DNA of 64,000 nt from Novosphingobium sp. ERN07 (GTDB lineage Bacteria > Pseudomonadota > Alphaproteobacteria > Sphingomonadales > Sphingomonadaceae): contig NZ_JABAID010000015.1 of NCBI RefSeq assembly GCF_012641335.1, positions 1 to 64,000 of the forward strand, written 5' to 3'. Numbering within the stretch: position 1 is the first letter of the stretch; each line of letters begins with the position of its first letter. Shown here one piece after another: positions 45,954 through 54,814 of the stretch. The translations under genes and the position numbers were made by a program. The notes under the pieces were generated by a model, which was given only the letters and a program-made list of their open reading frames with translations, made no database searches and was not told where the DNA came from.

Positions 45954-47228
45954 CTACTCCGCCGCTTTCCGTTCCAGATGCCATTCCGGCGCTTCGTCCA
46001 GTTCGGCCAGCCTTGCCCATTCCTGCTGCATGTAGTCGCGCGTCATGGGCAGGGCGCTGCGGCGCTTTACACTCTGGATATGGAAGTTGACCATGCTGCC
46101 GTGGCGAAAGCTCTGTTCGGCACCTGCCAGATAGAATTGCCACATGCGGAACAGGCGTTCGTCATAGAGCGCAATGATTTCATCACGGTGCAGGGTGGCG
46201 CGGCGATACCATTCGGCCAGAGTGCAGGCGTAGTGATAGCGAAGCACTTCGATATCGCCCACTTCCCAGCCGGTTTTCTCCAGTGCGGAAACGAGTTCGC
46301 TCATCGCCGGGATATAACCACCGGGGAAGATGTATTTGCGCGTCCACTTATCGGTCGTGCCCGGCGCGCCTTTGCGACCGATGGTGTGGGTGAGCATGAT
46401 GCCGTCGGGATCGAGCAGGTCGTTGGTCTTGGCGAAATATTCCCCGAAATTGGGTGCGCCGACATGTTCGATCATGCCGACGCTGGTGATGCGGTCGAAC
46501 CGGCCCTGAACATCGCGGTAGTCAACGAGTTGGAACTTCACCTTGTCGGCCACGCCTGCGGCCTGCGCGCGTTCGTTAGCGAAGCGGACCTGATCGGGGG
46601 CGAGGGATACGCCCAGCACTTCGCAGCCATAATGACGGTTCAGGTAAAGCCCAAGGCCACCCCAGCCGCAGCCGATGTCGAGAACGCGCATTCCGGTGCT
46701 TTCGCCGGGGGTTAGACGCAGCTTCGAGGCAATGAGGGCCTTTTTGTCTACCTGCGCGCGTTCCAGTGAGTTTGATGGATCGCGGAAATAGGCCATCGTG
46801 TATTGCCGGTCTTCATCGAGAAAGAGCTCGTAGAACTGGCGGGTCAGATCATAGTGGTGGACGACGTTCTTTGATGCGCGGGCGCGTTCGTTGATCTGGT
46901 CTATGCGGGACAGCGCTTTGCTGGCCAGTTTGCGCAATGGCCCCTTGCGATCGATGCCGCCCGCGTTGCTGGCGTTGCCCATCACGAACAGCACGAAATC
47001 GCGAATGTCGTGGGGTGGTTCCACGACCATGCGGCCGTCCATGTAAGCCTCGCCCGCACCGAGGCGCGGGTCTTTGGCGATGTGCATCGCTGCGCCCTTG
47101 TCGGTGAAGCGGATGGTCAGCGGCTGGGATGTTGCGTCGCCATAGGCGTATTCCTTGCCGTCATGGTCGATGATGATCAGGCGGCCCTTGCGGATCAGCC
47201 GGGTGAGCATTTTGTCGAGCAACCACAT
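45954..47228 (-). CDS. cfa: Cyclopropane-fatty-acyl-phospholipid synthase
   Basis: Adds a methylene group from SAM across the double bond of membrane unsaturated fatty acids. 424 residues. The N-terminal lipid-binding domain has DPRLGAGEAYMDGRM. The catalytic domain has the Cys-free motif HHYDLTRQFYELFLDEDRQYTMAYF, SAM-binding VLDIGCGWGGLGLYL, and the GMIEHVG and FPGGYIP motifs. No clear Shine-Dalgarno is visible at 47228. The gene stands alone. Confidence 0.93.
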   Translation of the reverse strand: MWLLDKMLTRLIRKGRLIIIDHDGKEYAYGDATSQPLTIRFTDKGAAMHIAKDPRLGAGEAYMDGRMVVEPPHDIRDFVLFVMGNASNAGGIDRKGPLRKLASKALSRIDQINERARASKNVVHHYDLTRQFYELFLDEDRQYTMAYFRDPSNSLERAQVDKKALIASKLRLTPGESTGMRVLDIGCGWGGLGLYLNRHYGCEVLGVSLAPDQVRFANERAQAAGVADKVKFQLVDYRDVQGRFDRITSVGMIEHVGAPNFGEYFAKTNDLLDPDGIMLTHTIGRKGAPGTTDKWTRKYIFPGGYIPAMSELVSALEKTGWEVGDIEVLRYHYACTLAEWYRRATLHRDEIIALYDERLFRMWQFYLAGAEQSFRHGSMVNFHIQSVKRRSALPMTRDYMQQEWARLAELDEAPEWHLERKAAE

Positions 47229-47380
47229 GGGGCAAGATTATGCCAAGGGCATTCTGTCGCAAGGATTAATTGGTTGCTGTATGGTGTCGAAAGGGCGCGG
47301 AGTGTAACGTTGTATCTTTCAAGCGGCGGCGTCCTGTGCCAGATGGGGTGATTGCAACTGAAACCGTCTGGACTCCTGCC

Positions 47381-49429
47381 ATGCATACGTTCCGCTTCTT
47401 CGCTTCTGCCGCGATTGCTTCGCTGGCGCTTCACGCCGCTCCCGCATTTGCCGATGAAGGCATGTGGACGTTCGATGCTTTTCCCGCCGCGAAAATGCAG
47501 GCCGATTATGGCTGGGCACCGGACGGGCAGTGGCTGGGAAGGGTGCAGGCAGCGGCGGTGCGCCTTACGGGGGGATGTTCTGCCAGTTTTGTCTCTCCCG
47601 AAGGATTGATCCTGACCAACCATCACTGTGTGGTGGAATGCGCGCAGGACAACTCCACCGACCAGCGCGATCTGCTGAAGCAGGGCTTCGTCCCGGCGCG
47701 GCGCGAAGAGGAACTGAAATGCCCCGGCCAGCAGGCTGAAGTGGTGACAGCGATCACCGATGTGACGCAGCGGGTTAAGGTGGCAATCGGATCATTGACG
47801 GGCGAGGCACTGGTCAAGGCGCGCGATGCGGAAGTTGCCCGGATCGAAAAGGATGGCTGCAAAGACGCCAAAACCAACCGGTGCCAGGTGGTGACGCTGT
47901 TCGGCGGCGGGCAATACAAGCTTTATACCTACCGCAAGTATTCCGACGTGCGGCTTGCATGGGCGCCGGAATTTCAGGCAGCGTTTTTCGGGGGTGATCC
48001 CGACAACTTCAACTTTCCGCGCTATGCCCTTGATGCGGCATTTTTGCGGGCATACGAGAATGGCAAGCCGGTAAAGGTGAAGTCGTTCCTGAAATGGAAC
48101 CCGCGCGCGCCAAAGGCGGGTGAGGCGACGTTCGTGGTGGGCAATCCCGGTTCGACCCAGCGCTTGATCACGGGCGAGCAGCTTGCCTTTCAGCGCGAGG
48201 TTTCGCTGCCTCTGACCAACACGATCCTGTCCGAACTGCGCGGGCGGCTGATCACGGCGATGGCGCAAAGTGCGCAGGCTAAGCGCGAAGGCGCGGACCA
48301 GTTGTTCGGGATCGAGAACAGCCTGAAGGTTTACATCGGGCGGCAGCAGGCGCTGAACGATCCCACGTTCGTCAAGATGCTCGCCGATGCCGAGGCCGAT
48401 CTGAAGGGCAAGACGCTGGGTAAGCCGGGGATCGGTGATCCGTGGGCTGATACGGCCACGGCGGTGAAGGCGTACCGCGATGTCTATGTCCCCTGGCGGT
48501 TCATCGTTCCTTCTTGCACGCTTATGGAACAGGCGCTGACGCTGGTACAAGCGGCGGAGGAGCGCGCGAAGCCGAACGAACAACGCCTTCCGGGCTACAC
48601 CGACAGCGCTCTGGAACTCACCGAGAAGACGCTGCTGGATCAGGCACCGGTCTACCCGTGGCTTGAGCAACTGATGATGACGTGGAGCCTTTCGAAAGCG
48701 CGCGAATATCTGGGCGCGGACGATGCGGACACGAAGCTGCTGCTGGGCAGGGAATCCCCTGAAGGGCTGGCGGAGAAGCTGGTCGGCGGTTCTACGCTAT
48801 CCGATCCGGCAGTGCGCAAGGCTTTGTGGGACGGTGGCGAGAAAGCAATTGAGGCGTCGACCGACCCGTTGATCGTTTTCGCGCGCAAGATCGATGCGCG
48901 GGAGCGGGAGCTGAAGAAGCTGGTCGATGAACGTTACACGGGGCCTCTGGCCGAAGCGGGGGCGAAGCTCGCCGATGCGCGGTTCATGGCTTATGGCGAC
49001 AAGGTTTATCCTGACGCCACGTTCACGCTGCGCATCAGCTATGGCAAGGTGCAAGGCTGGAAGGAGCGCGGGCAGGACGTGAATCCGGTGACCACGCTGG
49101 GCGGCGCGTTCGAGCGGGCGACCGGGGCTGAACCTTTCGATCTGGCAAAGGGTTTCGAGGCCAATGCGGCGAAGATCGACAAGTCGGTTCCCTATGACTT
49201 CGTGACCACCAACGATATCATCGGCGGCAATTCGGGATCGCCGGTGATTGACAAGGCAGGCACGGTAATCGGCGCGGCCTTCGACGGGAACATTCATTCG
49301 CTGGGTGGCAATTATGGCTATCAGGGCGAGATCAATCGCACCGTGGTGGTGAGTGCAGCAGCAGTCCAGCACGCGCTGGAAGTGATCTATCCCGCGCCTG
49401 CACTGGTGAAGGAACTTGGCGCGAAGTGA
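47381..49429 (+). CDS. S46 family peptidase (dipeptidyl-peptidase 7/11 type)
   Basis: A periplasmic serine exopeptidase releasing dipeptides. 682 residues. Signal peptide 1-24 (ends APAFA). The chymotrypsin-like core has the catalytic His in LILTNHHCVVECAQ (His81/82), an Asp in the FFGGDPDNFNFPRY region and the Ser in IIGGNSGSPVID. GAAFDGNIHSLGG near the C-terminus forms the S1 region that sets DPP7 versus DPP11 specificity; I cannot assign which. With the two prolyl oligopeptidases it adds to a periplasmic peptide-degrading capacity. Confidence 0.92.
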   Translation: MHTFRFFASAAIASLALHAAPAFADEGMWTFDAFPAAKMQADYGWAPDGQWLGRVQAAAVRLTGGCSASFVSPEGLILTNHHCVVECAQDNSTDQRDLLKQGFVPARREEELKCPGQQAEVVTAITDVTQRVKVAIGSLTGEALVKARDAEVARIEKDGCKDAKTNRCQVVTLFGGGQYKLYTYRKYSDVRLAWAPEFQAAFFGGDPDNFNFPRYALDAAFLRAYENGKPVKVKSFLKWNPRAPKAGEATFVVGNPGSTQRLITGEQLAFQREVSLPLTNTILSELRGRLITAMAQSAQAKREGADQLFGIENSLKVYIGRQQALNDPTFVKMLADAEADLKGKTLGKPGIGDPWADTATAVKAYRDVYVPWRFIVPSCTLMEQALTLVQAAEERAKPNEQRLPGYTDSALELTEKTLLDQAPVYPWLEQLMMTWSLSKAREYLGADDADTKLLLGRESPEGLAEKLVGGSTLSDPAVRKALWDGGEKAIEASTDPLIVFARKIDARERELKKLVDERYTGPLAEAGAKLADARFMAYGDKVYPDATFTLRISYGKVQGWKERGQDVNPVTTLGGAFERATGAEPFDLAKGFEANAAKIDKSVPYDFVTTNDIIGGNSGSPVIDKAGTVIGAAFDGNIHSLGGNYGYQGEINRTVVVSAAAVQHALEVIYPAPALVKELGAK

Positions 49430-49434
49430 CGAAA

Positions 49435-49462
49435 AAGGGCGGGGCCTTGCGGCTCCGCCCTT
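49435..49462. terminator. Bidirectional terminator between S46 peptidase and glycine-zipper genes
   Basis: A 12-bp stem with one wobble (49435-49446 with 49451-49462), loop TTGC. On the minus strand a TTTTTCG tract follows. Confidence 0.7.
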
Positions 49463-49496
49463 CCGTTGCGACCCTTTTTGAAGGGCTGGTTGTAAC

Positions 49497-49874
49497 TTAA
49501 CGGCAGCGGCCACCGCTGCGCTCAATCTCGCGGCCGAGCAGTGCGCCACCGGCAGCGCCAAGCAGCGTGCCGAGCGTCCGGTCGCCCTGCGTATCGATGG
49601 TCCGGCCCAGCAAGGCACCACCCGCGCCGCCGATGATCAGCCCGGTGGTGCCGTTGTTGCGCTTGCAGTAATAGCGACCGTCACGACCGCGCCAGACCTG
49701 ATCATTGCGCGAAATGCGGCGCGGTTCGATGTAGCGCCCACGGCTGTCGTACAGGCGGTCATGCTTGACTTTGTGATAGCCGTGCGCGGGTGCGTGGCGC
49801 GGCGGATCGGCCAATGCCGGGGCGGCGGGAATGGCGATTGCGGCGAGCGCTGCGGCGAAAATCGTCTTCTTCAT
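49497..49874 (-). CDS. Glycine-zipper domain protein (17-kDa antigen-like)
   Basis: A 125-residue exported protein. Signal peptide 1-22 (ends APALA). A basic Tyr/Arg-rich region (RDGRYYCKRNNGTTG) is followed by two glycine-zipper segments: LIIGGAGGALLGRTID and LGTLLGAAGGALLGREIE. This is the pattern of the 17-kDa surface antigen family. The role is probably envelope-linked. GGGAG precedes the ATG. Confidence 0.82.
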   Translation of the reverse strand: MKKTIFAAALAAIAIPAAPALADPPRHAPAHGYHKVKHDRLYDSRGRYIEPRRISRNDQVWRGRDGRYYCKRNNGTTGLIIGGAGGALLGRTIDTQGDRTLGTLLGAAGGALLGREIERSGGRCR

Positions 49875-50110
49875 GGATTGCTCCCTTGGAAATCTGTGAT
49901 CCGAACGAGCGGATTTGATGCGACAACGCCGAGCTTCCAGCCTTGATCCACAACGCCAGATGAACGCGCCGTTGGATTGCAGATTTCACGATGAACCGAC
50001 GCATGTGCGCGGCCAAGTGATTGAATGTTAGGGGAAACAATCCGTTTTCCTACACGAACCATTGTGGTTATCTATCTCGGTCGATTGTTCCGGAAACGAT
50101 GGAGAAATCG

Positions 50111-51181
50111 ATGTCGAACCCTGAAGTTACATTCCCTGCGCGCTACACACCTGTCAGCGCGCTTGCTTACGCCGGGCCTGATGGTGCCGCCGAAGTGGTT
50201 GCAGTGGACAAGCCGCTGCCGGTTACCGCTGGTGCCACGGCGTTTGCCTTGCCCGACGGATCATTGCGGACGGTTAGCAGCAGTTCGCCTTTGCCGGTCG
50301 TCACCGGGCCTACCGCATTTGCCTTGCCTGATGGTTCGGTCCAGTCCGTTGCCAATGCATCGCCTCTGCCGGTGGTTTGCGCACCACTGCCGACCGGTTC
50401 TGCACACATCGGCAATGTCTTCATCGATGATGTTCCCGATGGTCCTGTAGTTTCAGGAAGCGTGACGGCTGCCGCGATTATCGTCTCCAGCGCACTCACC
50501 GGATATGCCGGGGGCGCTTTTCAGGTGTTGAGCAGCGGATCGGGCTGCACGATCACTTATGAGCATTCCGTGGATGGGACGACCTGGCTCGCTTTGCCGG
50601 TGCTGGTGAGCAATATCGCCACGGGCACGCCCTCGGCCACGTCGACAAGCAATGGCATCTACTCCTTCGGATCGAGCGCCGCCTTTGTTCGTGCGCGCGT
50701 GTCGGTTTACGGGTCCGGCACTGTCTCTGTTGCACTGGTGTTGAAGCGCCGCCCCCTCAACGTGATCGGCACATCGCTCGCGGGCGGCAACGCTGCGATC
50801 GGGACTGTCGGCGTCACTGGGACAGTCACCGTATCGGGCACGGTCAACACCAATACCGGCTATACGGATAGCACCGCCACACTGGCATCGCTGGCGACAT
50901 TTACCGGCACGGGCCGAGCCAATTCATCCGCGCAGAACTGCTTCTTCAATGCCACCGCCTTTGCCGATGCTGGCGGCACACTGTTTATCGAGCAATCGCT
51001 GGATACCGGTGCGACGTATCAACCTATTGCATCGGCCCCGTTGGTAGCGGGCGGCGCAGCTCAACTGTCGGTGCGTGTGGCCGGCGCCTACACCGCCGCA
51101 ACGCTCTACCGTGTCCGCTATGTCAACGGGGCGCTGGCCCAAGGCATGTTCCGCCTGTCCAGCGCCTATTCGGCACGATGA
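50111..51181 (+). CDS. Phage-structural-like protein with internal repeats
   Basis: A 356-residue protein, no signal peptide, very rich in Ala, Gly, Ser, Thr and Val. Two consecutive 30-residue units share PLPV-x2-G-x-TAFALPDGS (from about residues 33 and 63). The remainder is beta-strand-like with Thr/Ser-rich repeats (VGVTGTVTVSGTVNTNTG). Such sequences are common in phage tail or decoration proteins, but no other phage gene is nearby. The ATG at 50111 follows GGAG at 6 nt. Product and role are uncertain. Confidence 0.6.
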   Translation: MSNPEVTFPARYTPVSALAYAGPDGAAEVVAVDKPLPVTAGATAFALPDGSLRTVSSSSPLPVVTGPTAFALPDGSVQSVANASPLPVVCAPLPTGSAHIGNVFIDDVPDGPVVSGSVTAAAIIVSSALTGYAGGAFQVLSSGSGCTITYEHSVDGTTWLALPVLVSNIATGTPSATSTSNGIYSFGSSAAFVRARVSVYGSGTVSVALVLKRRPLNVIGTSLAGGNAAIGTVGVTGTVTVSGTVNTNTGYTDSTATLASLATFTGTGRANSSAQNCFFNATAFADAGGTLFIEQSLDTGATYQPIASAPLVAGGAAQLSVRVAGAYTAATLYRVRYVNGALAQGMFRLSSAYSAR

Positions 51182-51191
51182 CGGACGAGTC

Positions 51192-52652
51192 TCAATAGTT
51201 CCACTGCACTTGCGCGCGGACCACGTCACCCTTGGCGCGTCCGGTCCGCCGCTCGTCAGCCTCCAACTTATTGACGTTGGAGTAGCTAAGGACGATTTCG
51301 AGTTCCTTCATCGGCTGCCATTCTACGCCCGCTTCATATTCTTCGCCATCGAGGCGCGGCGCGTTGGCAGCGGCTTTCCAGCCACCACGGTACTTCTGCC
51401 ATCGCGCGAAAGGAATGATCTGGCCGATGGGCGTGTGCGGCATCCGGTACATCGTCATCACATAGCCGCCGGTTGAATCGCCAGACTTTATCGCACCTGC
51501 GACCGGATCCCACACCGGGCTTTTGCCCCATTTCCATTCGGCCTGAATGCCGAAGGGGCGAGGGTAGATCATGGCATGGATGCCAACGTGATTATCGGTG
51601 AACTCGGTGGTTGAAACGCCACCGCTCCGAAGTTCGGGCCGGAACTTGTTCAGCATTCCCGAAGCGCCAAACTCTGCAACCTGCCCTTCGAAAATGCCGC
51701 CCAAGCCATCGAGCCTGACGGGCATGGTGGCCAGCGCGACCGTCATCAGGCCGCCCGTGCGTTCGGTGCGATTGATGGTCTGACCATTGTAGATACCGAA
51801 ACCTAGAGCGCCGTAGTTGCCGAACAGCTTCTGCCCATCCTTGGCCAGATCGTCCCAGATTGCCTGAATCGCTGGCGGCGTGAAATAGGCGACCGCGCCC
51901 AGATCGCGTTCGCCCGGCACGGGCTGGTTGATGGCATCGGTACGGTCGAGCGGCACGCGGTTCTGCGAGCTTTGCAGGTTTTCCCAGCCAAACGGCACTT
52001 TCGACTGACCAAAGCGCACGCGCAGCGTCTTGGCATCATTCAGGAACACATCCGCATAGGCATCGCGCATCTGGAAATAATTCAGACGCGATTCGCCGCT
52101 TGATTGGTTGGCAACGGACGAGGCAAGATCGCCCTGCAGATAGAGGGAGACGCGATCCGAGATATCGCCCTGCACGACCAACCGGGCACGGCGGATCGAG
52201 AAGTTGCCATTCTCGTTGATGCCGCTGTCCTGCACTGACCGCAGGCGTGATACGCCCGACGCAGCCGATTTCGGCCCGCTGACGATTTCGTTCATGCGCA
52301 ACTGGGTATAGCCGCGGATTTGCAGCTTTTCGTACCACGCCTTTTTCTTCTTTTCGGCCGGGGCAGTAGCGGTTGCTGGAGTTGCTGCCAGTTGCACAGG
52401 CTGGGCAGGGGCCATGCCGGTTGTGGTAACCGCGGCTGGATCTGCGTTACGGGCAGGGGCCGCTGCCATTTGCGCCGCGCCCTGCTGCGCGACCTGCATC
52501 GCGCGGACCATTGCTTTCAGTTCATCGACCTGACGCTGAAGATCAGCGATCTTGGCGCTTTGGTCCTGCGGTGCTTCCTGAGCCTGCGCAATGCCTGCCG
52601 CGCTCACAAACACGCTGGTCGCGAGTGCCGCCCTGAAAGCCCTGCCGTTCAT
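51192..52652 (-). CDS. OprP/OprO-type porin, Pho-controlled
   Basis: An outer-membrane porin of 486 residues. Signal peptide 1-24 (ends IAQAQ). A coiled-coil (KIADLQRQVDELKAMVRAMQ) and an Ala/Pro-rich linker precede the barrel (about 105-486), which ends in the aromatic VQWNY. The barrel matches the phosphate-selective porin O/P family (NENGNFSIRRARLVVQGDISDRVSLYLQGDL). A near-perfect Pho box about 60 bp upstream supports phosphate-starvation control. The 3' end is 10 bp from the convergent phage-like gene. Confidence 0.9.
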   Translation of the reverse strand: MNGRAFRAALATSVFVSAAGIAQAQEAPQDQSAKIADLQRQVDELKAMVRAMQVAQQGAAQMAAAPARNADPAAVTTTGMAPAQPVQLAATPATATAPAEKKKKAWYEKLQIRGYTQLRMNEIVSGPKSAASGVSRLRSVQDSGINENGNFSIRRARLVVQGDISDRVSLYLQGDLASSVANQSSGESRLNYFQMRDAYADVFLNDAKTLRVRFGQSKVPFGWENLQSSQNRVPLDRTDAINQPVPGERDLGAVAYFTPPAIQAIWDDLAKDGQKLFGNYGALGFGIYNGQTINRTERTGGLMTVALATMPVRLDGLGGIFEGQVAEFGASGMLNKFRPELRSGGVSTTEFTDNHVGIHAMIYPRPFGIQAEWKWGKSPVWDPVAGAIKSGDSTGGYVMTMYRMPHTPIGQIIPFARWQKYRGGWKAAANAPRLDGEEYEAGVEWQPMKELEIVLSYSNVNKLEADERRTGRAKGDVVRAQVQWNY

Positions 52653-52709
52653 TTCCTGAGAATCTCCAACCTGCAGCGATCTGCTTTGACGCGCCCGCTA
52701 ATCGCCCAA

Positions 52710-52728
52710 AATGACAGATATATGACTG
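52710..52728 (-). promoter_or_regulatory. Pho box (PhoB binding site)
   Basis: On the minus strand CAGTCATATATCTGTCATT, which differs from the CTGTCATAWAWCTGTCAY consensus at one position. It is centred 67 bp upstream of the porin start codon. Confidence 0.8.
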
Positions 52729-52929
52729 ATAGTTGACGCATTCGGGCGGTGGTGACGGCGCTATTCATTGCTAAAACTATGAAAATAATACAGAAACTGT
52801 TCGTTACAGTTTCGCAAAATTCGTCAGAAAAATGTCTTTGAAATGAAAATTTCCGACTTTGGCTCATAGAGATTTCCACGCTGGGGGTGTGGCGTGACTC
52901 GCAGCCTCGCACCTGCTAACGGCGCGCGC

Positions 52930-54747
52930 ATGACAGACCTTTCGTTGATCCGTAATTTTTCGATCATTGCCCATATCGACCACGGCAAGTCCACGCTGGC
53001 GGATCGCCTGATCCAGTACACTGGCGGCCTTTCCGCGCGCGAGATGTCCGAGCAGGTGCTCGACAACATGGACATCGAAAAGGAGCGTGGCATCACGATC
53101 AAGGCGCAGACCGTGCGGCTTGATTACAAGGGCAAGGATGGCAAGACCTATCAGCTTAACCTGATGGACACGCCGGGCCACGTCGACTTTGCCTATGAAG
53201 TCAGTCGCAGCCTTGCCGCTTGCGAAGGCGCGCTGCTGGTCGTCGATGCCGCGCAGGGCGTGGAAGCGCAGACGCTGGCCAACGTCTATCAGTCTATCGA
53301 ACACGATCACGAGATCGTGCCGGTGATCAACAAGATCGATCTGCCCGCCGCCGAGCCAGAAAAGGTGAAAGCCGAGATCGAGGACGTGATTGGGCTGGAC
53401 GCCAGCAATGCCGTGATGACCAGCGCCAAATCGGGCATCGGTATCGAGGAAGTGCTGGATGCCGTGGTCGAGCGCATTCCTGCGCCCACGGGTGATCGGA
53501 CTGCGCCGCTCAAGGCGATGCTGGTGGATTCGTGGTACGATCCCTATCTCGGCGTCGTCATCCTCGTTCGCGTGATCGATGGCGTCATCAAGAAGGGGTT
53601 GCAGGTCAAATTCATGGCCGGCGGCACCGATCATCTGATTGATCGTGTCGGCTGCATGAGGCCGAAGATCGATACGCTCGATGAACTCGGCCCCGGCGAA
53701 ATCGGCTTTATCACCGCGCAGATCAAGGAAGTCGCGCAGGCGCGGGTGGGTGACACGATCACCACTGTAAAACAGGGCGCAACCGTGCCGCTGCCGGGCT
53801 TCAAGGAAGTGCAACCGGTGGTGTTCTGCGGCATCTTCCCGGTCGATGCTGCGGACTTTGAAAAGCTGCGTGAAAGCATTGCCAAGCTGCGCCTGAACGA
53901 TGCTTCTTTCAGCTTCGAAATGGAATCGAGCGCGGCTCTGGGCTTTGGTTTCCGTTGCGGTTTTCTGGGATTGCTGCACCTTGAAATCATTCAGGAGCGG
54001 CTTAGCCGGGAATACGATCTCGACCTGATTACCACTGCGCCTTCAGTGGTTTACCGCATCCAGTTGCGCGCAAGCCGTACCGATGATGCGCGCGAAATCT
54101 TGCTGCACAACCCGGCGGATTATCCCGACCCAAGCCGCATCGAGCAGATTGACGAACCGTGGATCAAGGGCACGATCTATACGCCTGACGAATACCTGGG
54201 ATCAGTGTTGAAGCTGTGTCAGGACCGTCGCGGTGTGCAGACTGGGCTGACCTATGTCGGCGGGCGTGCGCAAGTGACGTATGAACTGCCGCTCAACGAA
54301 GTGGTGTTCGATTTCTACGACCGCCTCAAATCGATCAGCCGTGGCTATGCGTCGTTCGATTATGAGCAGATCGGGCTGCGCGAAGGCGATCTGGTGAAGA
54401 TGAGCATTCTCGTCAACAACGAGCCGGTCGATGCGCTGTCAATGATCGTTCACCGCAGCGCTGCTGAAGCGCGCGGGCGGCACATGTGCGAACGGTTGAA
54501 GGATCTGATCCCGCGCCACCTTTTCAAGATTCCGATTCAGGCGGCTATCGGCGGCAAGGTTGTTGCGCGCGAAACGATTGCCGCGATGCGCAAGGACGTG
54601 ACCGCCAAGTGCTATGGCGGCGATATCAGCCGCAAGAAGAAACTGCTGGAAAAGCAGAAGAAGGGCAAGGCGCGGATGCGCGAGTACGGGAACGTTTCGA
54701 TCCCGCAGGAAGCGTTCATCGCTGCGCTACGGATGGGCGAAGAGTAA
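52930..54747 (+). CDS. lepA: Elongation factor 4
   Basis: A ribosomal back-translocase GTPase, membrane-associated in stored form. 605 residues with the start [27 protein letters not shown] (P-loop near residue 13). DTPGHVDF and NKIDLP follow; the LepA-specific C-terminal domain ends [33 protein letters not shown] 12 codons upstream (52894) has a GGGGG-rich leader and is an alternative start, but the added residues are not family-like. Confidence 0.96.
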   Translation: MTDLSLIRNFSIIAHIDHGKSTLADRLIQYTGGLSAREMSEQVLDNMDIEKERGITIKAQTVRLDYKGKDGKTYQLNLMDTPGHVDFAYEVSRSLAACEGALLVVDAAQGVEAQTLANVYQSIEHDHEIVPVINKIDLPAAEPEKVKAEIEDVIGLDASNAVMTSAKSGIGIEEVLDAVVERIPAPTGDRTAPLKAMLVDSWYDPYLGVVILVRVIDGVIKKGLQVKFMAGGTDHLIDRVGCMRPKIDTLDELGPGEIGFITAQIKEVAQARVGDTITTVKQGATVPLPGFKEVQPVVFCGIFPVDAADFEKLRESIAKLRLNDASFSFEMESSAALGFGFRCGFLGLLHLEIIQERLSREYDLDLITTAPSVVYRIQLRASRTDDAREILLHNPADYPDPSRIEQIDEPWIKGTIYTPDEYLGSVLKLCQDRRGVQTGLTYVGGRAQVTYELPLNEVVFDFYDRLKSISRGYASFDYEQIGLREGDLVKMSILVNNEPVDALSMIVHRSAAEARGRHMCERLKDLIPRHLFKIPIQAAIGGKVVARETIAAMRKDVTAKCYGGDISRKKKLLEKQKKGKARMREYGNVSIPQEAFIAALRMGEE

Positions 54748-54775
54748 CTTTCGCCTCTTTTGCGTTACAGGAAAC

Positions 54776-54810
54776 AAAGAACCCGCCGCAAGCGATCCGG
54801 CGGGTTCTTT
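54776..54810. terminator. Bidirectional terminator between lepA and the DEAD-box helicase gene
   Basis: A perfect 13-bp stem AAAGAACCCGCCG (54776-54788) with 54798-54810. It has T-rich flanks on the plus strand (TTCTTTCG). Confidence 0.8.
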
Positions 54811-54814
54811 CGTA

